The notes beneath the pieces are model-generated. The model searched no databases. It was given only the letters and a program-made list of their open reading frames with translations, and was not told the origin of the DNA. Both the position numbers and the translations under genes were made by a program. From NCBI RefSeq assembly GCF_047807365.1, contig NZ_JBLOUI010000002.1:62001-126000 (forward strand): 64,000 nucleotides of DNA, in the 5' to 3' direction. Shown piece by piece: positions 26,010 through 34,079 of this stretch. Positions within the stretch are counted from its first letter, which is position 1; every line of letters begins with the position of its first letter. Source of the DNA: Peptacetobacter sp900539645 (GTDB lineage: Bacteria > Bacillota > Clostridia > Peptostreptococcales > Peptostreptococcaceae).

Positions 26010-26561
26010 ATGGCTAATCAAAAAGATCAAAACAAAAATGATCAGAAAAACCAGAACAGCATCAAGGACAATGATGTTGAAGAAAGCGAAATCAAAGAAG
26101 ATGGGGAAGTAGAAGAATTTGAGGAATTCGCTGAAGAGGATTTAAACTATGACGAAGGGATTTTTGAGGAGTTAGAGTTTGAGGATGAAGAAGCTCGAAA
26201 AGAATTAGAAAAGCTTAAAGCAGAAAAACTAAAACACAGAAGAGCTTTAAAAAAACTAAAATTCGAAAGGGAGGACTTATCTCCTAATGGATTAGACGTA
26301 GCAAAATTAATTGGATTTAATAACTACGCAAAACTAGTATTTTTATATGGGGGAACATCACTTTATCTGCCACAGCATGAAAAACTAGTCGAAAGAAAAA
26401 GAAGAGCGTATATATACAACGTCTATCTAGCATATGACTCAGACATGAAAAAAACAACTTCTGTATTTGGACTAAGTGAAAGCACAGTTAGAAGATACGT
26501 AGCAGATGAAAGAAAATATCAACTTAACAAGCTGATAAAAGAAAGAAAAAAACAAAACTAG
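26010..26561 (+). CDS. Mor-type helix-turn-helix transcription regulator
   Basis: A 183-residue cytosolic protein. The first 95 residues are very polar, acidic and then Lys-rich. Residues about 95-180 (GFNNYAKLVFLYGGTSLYLPQ ... FGLSESTVRRYV) resemble the Mor/C activator domain, with its beta element and C-terminal helix-turn-helix. The acidic N-terminal extension is unusual. It may control the DUF1659-DUF2922-YvrJ cluster or itself. GGAGAGGG precedes the ATG. Confidence 0.6.
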   Translation: MANQKDQNKNDQKNQNSIKDNDVEESEIKEDGEVEEFEEFAEEDLNYDEGIFEELEFEDEEARKELEKLKAEKLKHRRALKKLKFEREDLSPNGLDVAKLIGFNNYAKLVFLYGGTSLYLPQHEKLVERKRRAYIYNVYLAYDSDMKKTTSVFGLSESTVRRYVADERKYQLNKLIKERKKQN

Positions 26562-26649
26562 AACATCAAAGCTCTAACAAAGAAACAAATCAAAACACAA
26601 TTAAAATAGATAAAACAAAAGCAAAACATAAAAACTAGATTTATCAAAA

Positions 26650-26708
26650 GGACATAACAAATTTACTGAAGAAGATAAAACTTCTGTAAAAATGTTATGT
26701 CTTTTTTT
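26650..26708 (+). terminator. Terminator of the Mor-like gene
   Basis: GACATAACA pairs with TGTTATGTC over a loop containing a second small stem (GAAG/CTTC), followed by seven T. Confidence 0.8.
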
Positions 26709-26794
26709 ATGCATTTTTTTTGGAATGAGCTATATACATAAAAGGTCAATTATAATATAATAAAAATAGCACGTTTCAAAAGGGGGAAATATTA

Positions 26795-29353
26795 ATGTCA
26801 ATATTAGACAGAATACTTAGCAAATCAGACGAAGCAGAAATAAAAAAGATTAACGCAATAGTAGATAAAATAGATGCTCAAGAAGAAAGATTCAAAGCAA
26901 TGAGCGACGACGAATTAAAAAATATGACAAACATATTTAAAGAAAGACTAGCAAACGGAGAAACACTAGACGACATATTAGTAGAAGCATTTGCTGTAGC
27001 AAGAGAGGCTTCTTGGAGAGTACTTGGAATGAGACAGTACAGAGTGCAGCTAATAGGTGGGATAGTACTTCACCAGGGAAAAATAGCTGAAATGAAAACT
27101 GGGGAAGGTAAAACACTAGTTGCCGTAGCACCAGTTTACCTAAATGGTCTAACTGGAGAAGGGGTACACGTTGTAACTGTCAACGACTACCTTGCACAGC
27201 GTGACCTTGAAGAAATGGGACAGGTATATAACTTCTTAGGACTAACAACAGGGGTTATAATAGCTGATCAGACTCACGAAGAAAGAAAAGCTCAGTACGA
27301 AGCTGACATAATATACGGAACAAACAACGAATTTGGTTTCGACTACCTAAGAGACAACATGGCTAAAAGCAATGAAGAAAAAGTACAGAAAAAACTTAAA
27401 TTTGCTATAGTCGATGAAGTTGACTCTATATTAATAGACGAAGCTAGAACACCACTTATCATAGCTGGTCAGGGAGCTGAAGGAACAGAAATATACAAAG
27501 TTGCCAATGCATTCTTAAAAACAATAGAAGAAGAAGACTACGAAAAAGATAAAAAAGAAAACACAGTAGCCTTCACAGAATCTGGTATCAAAAAAGCTGA
27601 AAAATTCTATGGAATAGAAAACATAACTCACATAGAAAACATGGAAATATTCCACGCTATAAACCAGGCTCTTAGAGCACACAAAATGATGGACTTAGAC
27701 GTAGAATACGTTGTAAGAGATGGAGAAATACTAATAGTCGATGAATTTACAGGAAGGGTAATGCAGGGAAGAAGATTCACGGATGGACTTCACGAAGCTG
27801 TTGAAGCTAAAGAAGGCGTTGAAATAAAAGGTGAATCAAGAACAATGGCTACTGTAACATTCCAGAATTTCTTCAGATTATATGAAAAACTATCAGGAAT
27901 GACAGGTACTGCTAAAACAGAAGAACAGGAATTTGAATCAATATACCACATGAACGTTGTTCAGATACCTACAAACAAACCAGTACTAAGAGCAGACTTA
28001 CACGACAGAATATACAAAACAGAAAAACAGAAATATGCAGCTGTTGTTGAAGAAATAAAAGAGGCACACTTAACAGGACAGCCAATACTAGTTGGTACTG
28101 TATCTGTTGAAAAATCTGAAGAACTATCAGAATTACTTAAAAAACAGGGAATACAGCACAAAGTATTAAATGCTAAACAGGATAAAGAAGAAGCAGACAT
28201 AGTATCTCAGGCTGGTAAGTTGGGAGCTATAACAATAGCAACTAACATGGCAGGTAGAGGTACAGATATAAAACTTGGTGCTGGAGATCCAGAAGAAGCT
28301 AAAAGAGTAAGAGAAGTCGGTGGACTTTATGTAATAGGTACAGAAAGACACGAATCAAGACGTATAGACAACCAGCTTAGAGGACGTTCTGGACGTCAGG
28401 GAGACCCTGGTAAATCAAGATTCTTCGTCAGTGTAGAAGACGAAATAATAAAACTATACGGTGGTAAAACTATAGAAAAACTTTCTAAAAAAATAACTCC
28501 AGACGAACATGGTGGTATGGAAAGTAAACAGCTTACAAAAACTGTAGAAAAAGCACAGAAAACAATAGAAGGTAAAAACTTCCAGACAAGAAAACAGGTA
28601 CTTGAATACGACGACGTTATCAACGAACAGAGAAAAGTTGTATATGCAGAAAGAGATAAAGTACTTGATAATGCAGACATATCTGAAGAAATTCAGGAAA
28701 TGATAAAAGAAAGAATAAGATTTGCTACAGAAAGATATTTAAGAGGAAAAGATAGAGATTTTGTAAAATATGTAGCTCATTTATACAACGAATTCGTACC
28801 ATATAATACACTAATAATACCTGGTTGGGCAGATTTATCTCCAGAAGCTATAGCTAACCAGACTTATGCAATAGTTGAAAATATCTATAATCTTAAAAAG
28901 ATGCTTATGGGAGAAGATATGGTAAAGGCAGAAGAAAGGGAAACACTTTTAACTGTTGTCGACAACTATTGGACATATCATATAGATTTAATGGATCAGA
29001 TGAGACAGGGTATAGGACTTCAGGCATCTGCACAGAAAGACCCAGTTAAAGAATATACTGTTGAAGCTGGTAGAATGTACGACGAAATGAATATGAATAT
29101 TAGAAGAGATACTTTAAAATATTTATTTGGTTTTGCCAGAGAAGCTCTAGGTCAGAAAGAGATAGATATGGATAACATAGAAACAGTTAGTGCTGAGGAA
29201 TATACTCAGGTTGTTGAACCAGATGAAGCTCAGGTAGAAGCATTAGCTGAATATCTGAATTCACTAAGTGATGAAGAATATGCTAAAGTTTTAGAAGAGT
29301 TAGGAATAGATGCAGAACAGGATGCTGAAGGTAACTGGACAGTTAAAGAATAA
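26795..29353 (+). CDS. secA: Preprotein translocase ATPase SecA
   Basis: An 852-residue motor that drives export of unfolded proteins through SecYEG. Visible parts: Walker A MKTGEGKT (about 103), DEVDSILIDEARTPL, the crosslinking domain, ATNMAGRGTDIKLG, the arginine region RRIDNQLRGRSGRQGD, and the helical scaffold FRLYEKLSGMTGTA and beyond. The C-terminus is acidic and ends without the Cys-rich zinc motif of many SecA proteins. Length fits the housekeeping enzyme. It lies close to the S-layer locus, as secA2 does in C. difficile, but its features are those of the general SecA. Confidence 0.95.
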   Translation: MSILDRILSKSDEAEIKKINAIVDKIDAQEERFKAMSDDELKNMTNIFKERLANGETLDDILVEAFAVAREASWRVLGMRQYRVQLIGGIVLHQGKIAEMKTGEGKTLVAVAPVYLNGLTGEGVHVVTVNDYLAQRDLEEMGQVYNFLGLTTGVIIADQTHEERKAQYEADIIYGTNNEFGFDYLRDNMAKSNEEKVQKKLKFAIVDEVDSILIDEARTPLIIAGQGAEGTEIYKVANAFLKTIEEEDYEKDKKENTVAFTESGIKKAEKFYGIENITHIENMEIFHAINQALRAHKMMDLDVEYVVRDGEILIVDEFTGRVMQGRRFTDGLHEAVEAKEGVEIKGESRTMATVTFQNFFRLYEKLSGMTGTAKTEEQEFESIYHMNVVQIPTNKPVLRADLHDRIYKTEKQKYAAVVEEIKEAHLTGQPILVGTVSVEKSEELSELLKKQGIQHKVLNAKQDKEEADIVSQAGKLGAITIATNMAGRGTDIKLGAGDPEEAKRVREVGGLYVIGTERHESRRIDNQLRGRSGRQGDPGKSRFFVSVEDEIIKLYGGKTIEKLSKKITPDEHGGMESKQLTKTVEKAQKTIEGKNFQTRKQVLEYDDVINEQRKVVYAERDKVLDNADISEEIQEMIKERIRFATERYLRGKDRDFVKYVAHLYNEFVPYNTLIIPGWADLSPEAIANQTYAIVENIYNLKKMLMGEDMVKAEERETLLTVVDNYWTYHIDLMDQMRQGIGLQASAQKDPVKEYTVEAGRMYDEMNMNIRRDTLKYLFGFAREALGQKEIDMDNIETVSAEEYTQVVEPDEAQVEALAEYLNSLSDEEYAKVLEELGIDAEQDAEGNWTVKE

Positions 29354-29359
29354 TATCAT

Positions 29360-29540
29360 TGGGCTATCGCAAATATTTGCGGTAGTCCTTTTTTATTTCC
29401 ACAGCTGTTGCTCTCCAGGCTTCAGCGCCTCACACTTTTATGTAACACATTTATAAGTTGTGAGGCGCTTGCAGAATTGTCGCTGCAACCAGCATGTGGA
29501 AATAAAGAACTACCTACAAAATATTTGCTTGATAGCCCTA
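29360..29540 (+). repeat. Palindromic element copy 10 (long core)
   Basis: GGGCTATC ... AAATATTTGC at the left pairs with AAATATTTGCTTGATAGCCC at the right. GGTAGTCCTTTTTTATTTCCACA pairs in part with TGTGGAAATAAAGAACTACC. The core runs from CTCCAGGC at 29413 to TTGTCG at 29477-29482. The left arm contains the secA terminator. Confidence 0.85.
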
Positions 29541-29617
29541 ATAATATTATTATTCTTTAATTGTTCAGTTCACGCAGCCATCTCTGTTAAATAAGCGGAG
29601 TAAAAAGGAACAAAACA

Positions 29618-30121
29618 ATAATAGCTGTTGAATATATAATAAACAAATGCACAGAGGTAACACCACTAGCATTACAGAAAATGCTTTATTATGTACAGGG
29701 ATTTTATATGGCTTTTTACAAAACAGAATTCTTTGAAAATGATTGTGAAGCTTGGGTACATGGACCTGTATACAGAGAAATATATAATCAGTTTAAAGAA
29801 TACAAATATCATACAATAGAAATTAGAGATGAAATAAACTCAGAATTATTTACTGATGAGGAAATAGAAATATTAGATAGCATATGTGAAAACTTTGGAT
29901 GCTATAGTGGAACAATGCTAGAATCATTTACACATGATGAAGATCCTTGGAAAATAACTAGAGGAGAATTAGACGAAAAAGAAAAATCTGATAAAATAAT
30001 AGATAAAAAAATTATAAAAGAATACTTCACTAAAGTAATAGAAGAGTATAATATGAAAAAGCCTATGGATATAGGTAAATATTCGTATAAAATGTTTATG
30101 AAAGAAAAATTTAATATATAA
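29618..30121 (+). CDS. Panacea-domain protein (DUF4065), apparently with ATA start
   Basis: The domain reads AVEYIINKCTEVTPLALQKMLYYVQGF, CEAWVHGPVY, and so on, typical of Panacea antitoxins. The family's usual N-terminus is reached only if translation starts at ATA (29618), which has AAAAAGGA 8 bases before it. The first in-frame ATG, at 29681, would remove 21 conserved residues. Either a rare ATA start is used or the start codon has mutated and the gene is weakened. No toxin gene is adjacent. A terminator follows. Confidence 0.7.
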   Translation: MIAVEYIINKCTEVTPLALQKMLYYVQGFYMAFYKTEFFENDCEAWVHGPVYREIYNQFKEYKYHTIEIRDEINSELFTDEEIEILDSICENFGCYSGTMLESFTHDEDPWKITRGELDEKEKSDKIIDKKIIKEYFTKVIEEYNMKKPMDIGKYSYKMFMKEKFNI

Positions 30122-30127
30122 GAAATG

Positions 30128-30176
30128 AAAAAGCTCCAATTTGCAATAGTTTAATATGTGTAAATGGAGCTTTTTA
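30128..30176 (+). terminator. Terminator of the Panacea gene
   Basis: AAAAGCTCCA pairs with TGGAGCTTTT over a long loop, followed by T-rich sequence. Confidence 0.7.
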
Positions 30177-30506
30177 TATACAATTAAATAGAATTAGATT
30201 TAGTAGGTTAAATTGGAATAATTAGAAAGCTATTTATGATTTTAGTTGGAATTAAGTATGTAAATAACGTATTAAATTGTTTAGAATTGGATGTAAAATA
30301 ATAATCTAAAGTGTAAAAGTGGAATTTTTTACATGAAGTTGTAATAAAAGTTAAATGATATAGTAACAATATGCGATAATTAAAGGTACGAATAAGTTAA
30401 CAAAATAACCGATAGGCTATAACGTATATCAAACTTAGATGAATTGTAAGTAAATATGACAAGAATTTTTAAAAAAATGTAAAATCGGGGACGAAAATGA
30501 GATAGA

Positions 30507-30564
30507 GTTACAAAAAGATTACAAAATGGTAACAAAAAATGCTGAAAAGTTACAAAGTGGTAAC
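30507..30564 (-). promoter_or_regulatory. WalR-like box cluster upstream of the expressed S-layer gene
   Basis: On the minus strand 30507-30534 is three consecutive TGTWAH hexamers (TGTTAC, TGTAAT, TGTAAC), each separated by exactly five bases. A further pair (GTTAC ... TGTAAC) lies at 30549-30564. This is the WalR consensus in tandem. It lies about 400 bases before the S-layer promoter. Confidence 0.5.
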
Positions 30565-30608
30565 GAAAAAGAAAATTTATATAAAAGAAGTGTTAAGAAA
30601 AAATAAAA

Positions 30609-30638
30609 AACCTAAGCCGCAAGCCTTAGGTTCTTTTT
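30609..30638 (+). terminator. Terminator-like hairpin upstream of the S-layer promoter
   Basis: AACCTAAG pairs with CTTAGGTT and is followed by CTTTTT. No open reading frame ends here, so it may close a short transcript. Confidence 0.6.
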
Positions 30639-30696
30639 CGAGCGGGCGAGAAAAAGTCATTTTCGCCGTTGGAAACGGGGAAAATGCGCAAAAAAA

Positions 30697-30728
30697 CAGA
30701 TACGGGTAAACCCGTACCTGCTTTTTTT
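30697..30728 (+). terminator. Second terminator-like hairpin upstream of the S-layer promoter
   Basis: CAGATACGGG pairs with CCCGTACCTG and is followed by seven T. Between this and the previous hairpin lies a GC-rich stem (TTTTCGCCGTT/GGGGAAAA). The 120-base stretch may be a small RNA or an insulator in front of the S-layer promoter. Confidence 0.6.
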
Positions 30729-30945
30729 GTGGAAGAAACAGGAAAAAGAGATGTTAGAAAATATCTAAATTTCCTATACGTAATTATACATTAAAAAACA
30801 AAAAAAGTCTATAAATTTGGTAAAAGGGGTTTACATGTTGTAATATTTAACGTATAATACGAATTATCACATTTGATATGCGAATGAAATAGAAAAGTCA
30901 AGAAAGAAAAAGTTAAGAAAATGTAACTTTTGTTTTGAAAAACTA

Positions 30946-30974
30946 TTGCATGAGTATAAAAAATGTAGTACAAT
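30946..30974 (+). promoter_or_regulatory. Expression-site promoter of the S-layer locus
   Basis: TTGCAT at 30946 and TACAAT at 30969 are separated by exactly 17 bases. The sequence shared with the five intact silent genes begins at or just before this -10 hexamer; the -35 is unique to this copy. Only one intact S-layer gene of the cluster therefore has a complete promoter. Confidence 0.75.
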
Positions 30975-31148
30975 AAAACTGTGGAAGAATAAAGAATTGC
31001 GTCGAAAGAGCAAGAGAATAGAGAAAAAAAGAGATGTAACGAATAAAAAAGGAAAACGGAGGTAAAAAGATAATGAATAAGAAAAGATTATCAGTAGTAA
31101 TGGCAGGAGCGATGTTAGCGAGTGCAGTAGCGCCAGTGATGGCAGCAG
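30967..31148 (+). repeat. 5' conserved repeat, expression-site copy
   Basis: About 180 bases that read as identical to five copies downstream on the opposite strand. They cover the -10 hexamer, the whole 5' UTR (with CGGAGG ribosome site) and the signal-peptide codons. Sequence diverges at once beyond both edges. This is the proposed crossover region for inversion. Confidence 0.85.
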
Positions 31149-33145
31149 ATGTTACTGCACAAACAATGCCAGCAGACCAGAGAGGTCTAGTAATGGAAGG
31201 TATAAGAAACTTAATGAAATCTAAAATGTTAGATGGAACAACTGATGTTGAAGATGATTCAGCATATGGATTTACAATAGTTGCAAAAGGTGAATCTGAT
31301 AAAGATTCAACTGGAAAAATAAAAGTTGATTTACATAATAAATTATCTGATTTAAAAATAATAAAAGACTTAAAAGATAATGATGAGAAAACTATAAGAG
31401 TTTATGAAAAAGAAACAAGAGTTAATGAATACGGAAAATTAACTGATAAATACGCTAAAGATTCTCAGAAACCAGGTAGTGAAAAAGTTGCTACAGAAGC
31501 TGATTTAAATGCTTTACTTGGAGATTCAAACTCAGGTTTATATATAAGTAATAAATTTGTAGATAAAGTAGAAGCAATCGATGGAAAAGTTTCTAATGGT
31601 GTTAAAATAACTTTAAATGTATCTAAAGATGCAACTGCTGGTTCAACAGAAAAGAAAGAAATAGTATTAAAAGCTGGAGATAAATTATTAGATTTAACAA
31701 AACCAATGGATAAAGATAACCATCTTTTAGATTATACTAAAGATGAAGATGTTCAGAAATTTGATCATTTTGATGTTGTAAAAGTTGGTGGTGGAACAGC
31801 TACTGTAACTGAAGAATTACCAGGTAGAACTTTAGTTCAGGAAATAAACTTAGTAAAAGCTGCTGATGCAACAGATGCTTTCAAAGTAGAAGATTTATTC
31901 GATGGATTAATGTTAACTGAAAAAGGTACTGAACTATTCGAAACATATAAATATGATGAAAAAAATGAAGGTTTAGATTACACTTATGAACTTCAGACAG
32001 GATTACTTCCAGGTATATATGGATTCAATATAAAAGTTACAGATGCTGAAAACAACCAGAAACTAGTTAAAACTATAACTGTAAGAGGATTAAACAAAGA
32101 TAACTTTGATATATTAAACTCTTGGTTTGTTAAAAGAGAATTCAATGTTGGTGTACTAGCTGGTGATAACAGATATGAAACAGCTGTAAAAATATCTAAA
32201 GAACAGGCAAAACTTGCAGGTGTTGAAGGAAGTAAAAATGCAATAGGTCATATAGTATTAGTAAATGGTGAAGCTTTAGTAGATGGACTTGCAGCAGCTC
32301 CTTTAGCTCAGAAATTAGGTAAAAATGGAAATGCAGCTCCAATATTATTAACTAAATCAAATACAATACCAAAAGAAACTTTAGCTTACTTAAAAGAATT
32401 AGTTAAAACTAATACAATAGCTGGGTTAGAAAATATACAGGTAAATATAGTAGGTGGAGAAGCAGTTGTTTCTAAAGATGTTGTTGATACATTAAAAGGT
32501 CTTGGATTTAAAGTTGTAAGACACGGTGGAGATAACAGAGAAGAAACTTCATTAGAAGTAATGGAAAACTTAAAAGATAGAAAAACTGTATATGTAGTAG
32601 GTGCAGAAGGTGAAGCTGATGCAATGTCAATAGCTCCAGTAGCTGCTACTAGTGGATCTATAGTTGTTGCTAAAAAAGGTGGATTATCTAAAGCTGCTTA
32701 TAAAGAAATAGAAAGATCAAAAGCTAATGTAGTAATAATAGGTGGAGAAGCTGCTGTATCTAAAGAAGAAGAATCTAAATTAAAAGAAATAGCTAAAGAA
32801 AACAAAACTTCTGTGGAAAGAGTTGCTGGTAAAAATAGACAGGCTACAAATGCTGCTATAATAGAAAAATACTACAATTTAACTAAGACTACTAATTTAG
32901 TAGTAGCAAAAGATGGACAGAATAATAAAATGGAACTAGTTGATGCTTTAACAGCAGCAAACTTAGCTTCTCAGAAAAAAGCTCCAGTAGTTTTAGCTAC
33001 TAATAAATTATCAGATGACCAGTTAAATGAAATAAATAAGAAGGCTGCTAATGCAGAAGCTTTATATCAGGTAGGATACGGAGTAAACAGAACAGTTGTT
33101 ACTAAACTTGCTGAATTACTTGGATTACCAAAAGTTATAAAATAA
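31073..33145 (+). CDS. S-layer protein, copy in the expression site (slp1)
   Basis: A 690-residue exported surface protein. Signal peptide about 1-25 (MNKKRLSVVMAGAMLASAVA ...). Residues about 26-355 are the variable, surface-facing part, which ends with the locus-wide motif LFDGLMLTEKG (about 280) before the anchor. Three CWB2 repeats fill about 358-478, 480-580 and 581-690 (LAGDNRYETAV, HGGDNREETSLEV, VAGKNRQATNAAI), the same order as C. difficile SlpA. It has a complete promoter and is thus likely the S-layer protein being made in this isolate. A terminator follows. Confidence 0.9.
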   Translation: MNKKRLSVVMAGAMLASAVAPVMAADVTAQTMPADQRGLVMEGIRNLMKSKMLDGTTDVEDDSAYGFTIVAKGESDKDSTGKIKVDLHNKLSDLKIIKDLKDNDEKTIRVYEKETRVNEYGKLTDKYAKDSQKPGSEKVATEADLNALLGDSNSGLYISNKFVDKVEAIDGKVSNGVKITLNVSKDATAGSTEKKEIVLKAGDKLLDLTKPMDKDNHLLDYTKDEDVQKFDHFDVVKVGGGTATVTEELPGRTLVQEINLVKAADATDAFKVEDLFDGLMLTEKGTELFETYKYDEKNEGLDYTYELQTGLLPGIYGFNIKVTDAENNQKLVKTITVRGLNKDNFDILNSWFVKREFNVGVLAGDNRYETAVKISKEQAKLAGVEGSKNAIGHIVLVNGEALVDGLAAAPLAQKLGKNGNAAPILLTKSNTIPKETLAYLKELVKTNTIAGLENIQVNIVGGEAVVSKDVVDTLKGLGFKVVRHGGDNREETSLEVMENLKDRKTVYVVGAEGEADAMSIAPVAATSGSIVVAKKGGLSKAAYKEIERSKANVVIIGGEAAVSKEEESKLKEIAKENKTSVERVAGKNRQATNAAIIEKYYNLTKTTNLVVAKDGQNNKMELVDALTAANLASQKKAPVVLATNKLSDDQLNEINKKAANAEALYQVGYGVNRTVVTKLAELLGLPKVIK

Positions 33146-33172
33146 TTTAAATTGAAGATAAGTTTTTAGAGG

Positions 33173-33202
33173 CGGAGATTTTTTAATCTCCGTTTTCTTT
33201 TT
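33173..33202 (+). terminator. Terminator of slp1
   Basis: CGGAGATT pairs with AATCTCCG, followed by TTTTCTTTTT. Confidence 0.9.
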
Positions 33203-33266
33203 ACAAAAATAGTCTTGCTTTTGTAAGACTATTTTTGTGTTAAAAAACTTATACAAACGTATGTTC
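33203..33266 (-). repeat. Module-edge unit (hairpin plus GAACNNNNGTTT palindrome), reversed copy
   Basis: The hairpin CAAAAATAGTCTT/AAGACTATTTTTG at 33203-33238 is followed by ACAAACGTATGTTC at 33253-33266. Read on the minus strand this is the same box-then-hairpin unit found at the other module edges. Confidence 0.7.
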
Positions 33267-33403
33267 TTGATATATAGTAAGTTTTATCTTATAAAATTTT
33301 AAATTTTTATCTCTAATACCTTTCTTAAGTTTAGAAATTCAAATAAAAAATATTTTTATAGTGAGATTGTAATAAAAATAAGATATCTTTTTAATATTTA
33401 AAA

Positions 33404-33466
33404 GAACGAATGTTCTCTCGTGGATAAATTTACAAAAATAGGCTTACAAAAGCAAGCCTATTTTTG
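33404..33466 (+). repeat. Module-edge unit (palindrome plus hairpin)
   Basis: GAACGAATGTTC at 33404, a perfect GAAC-N4-GTTC site, then CAAAAATAGGCTT/AAGCCTATTTTTG at 33433-33466. It faces the reversed copy at 33203-33266 across about 140 bases, making a mirror pair. Confidence 0.7.
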
Positions 33467-33504
33467 GTTTTAAACATATAAATTTAAATATTTATATAAT
33501 TTTA

Positions 33505-33972
33505 TTAAATTTCCTCAAAAAATATATCTGTTAATTCAACTTTTGTAATGTCTAAATCATCATTTATATCATTAATTTCATTAGAATAAAAATCTATATA
33601 GGCATCTAATTGAAGTTTTAAAATTGCTTCATTATTAGGATTATAAAGAAATTCTTCATTAGAATTATCTATACTTGAATCATACAAAGGGTCTTTATAA
33701 AGTTTTGTATATTCTATGGTGTTTGATATTTCAATACTTATCATATATTCTGATTCATTTATTTTTTCAAAATCTATACTTTTAATTTCAATATCTTCAT
33801 TTATATAATCTAACTGAATACTTGCATCATAAGGATAATCTTCAGAAAATGACACAGATTTATCAAATAAATATAATTCTATTTCTTCTTTTAAGTTTAT
33901 GTTTTCCATTATATTTATGAATATTGGATCATTAATTTTCATATTTACTAAAATTTCTTCAATTGCACTCAT
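33505..33972 (-). CDS. Unrecognised 155-residue acidic protein
   Basis: I do not recognise this protein. It is acidic, with alternating hydrophobic residues suggesting beta strands (IQLDYINEDIEIKSIDFEKI, YMISIEISNTIEY, KLQLDAYIDFY), and has no signal peptide or membrane segment. AGAAAGGA precedes the ATG. It is the accessory gene of the first module and lies on the same strand as the next S-layer gene; most other accessory genes are on the opposite strand to theirs. A role linked to the neighbouring S-layer gene (chaperone, regulator) or to defence is open. Confidence 0.55.
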   Translation of the reverse strand: MSAIEEILVNMKINDPIFINIMENINLKEEIELYLFDKSVSFSEDYPYDASIQLDYINEDIEIKSIDFEKINESEYMISIEISNTIEYTKLYKDPLYDSSIDNSNEEFLYNPNNEAILKLQLDAYIDFYSNEINDINDDLDITKVELTDIFFEEI

Positions 33973-34021
33973 AATTAATATCCTTTCTAATTATAGTTAA
34001 ATATTAATTGTAAAAATAGAT

Positions 34022-34053
34022 AAAACGGAGATTAATAAATCTCCGTTTTACAA
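34022..34053 (-). terminator. Terminator of slp2
   Basis: AAAACGGAGATT pairs with AATCTCCGTTTT. Other silent S-layer genes have similar hairpins 3' of their stops: about 38540-38565, 43303-43328, 46073-46101 and 51907-51933. Confidence 0.8.
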
Positions 34054-34079
34054 TAATATAAAAATTTATTTTTAAAAAA

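Noticed and set aside
1093..29540. Palindromic elements as CRISPR, REP or T-box elements
   Set aside because: No regular spacing, no GTAG-type REP hallmark, no T-box sequence, and they lie after genes rather than before them.
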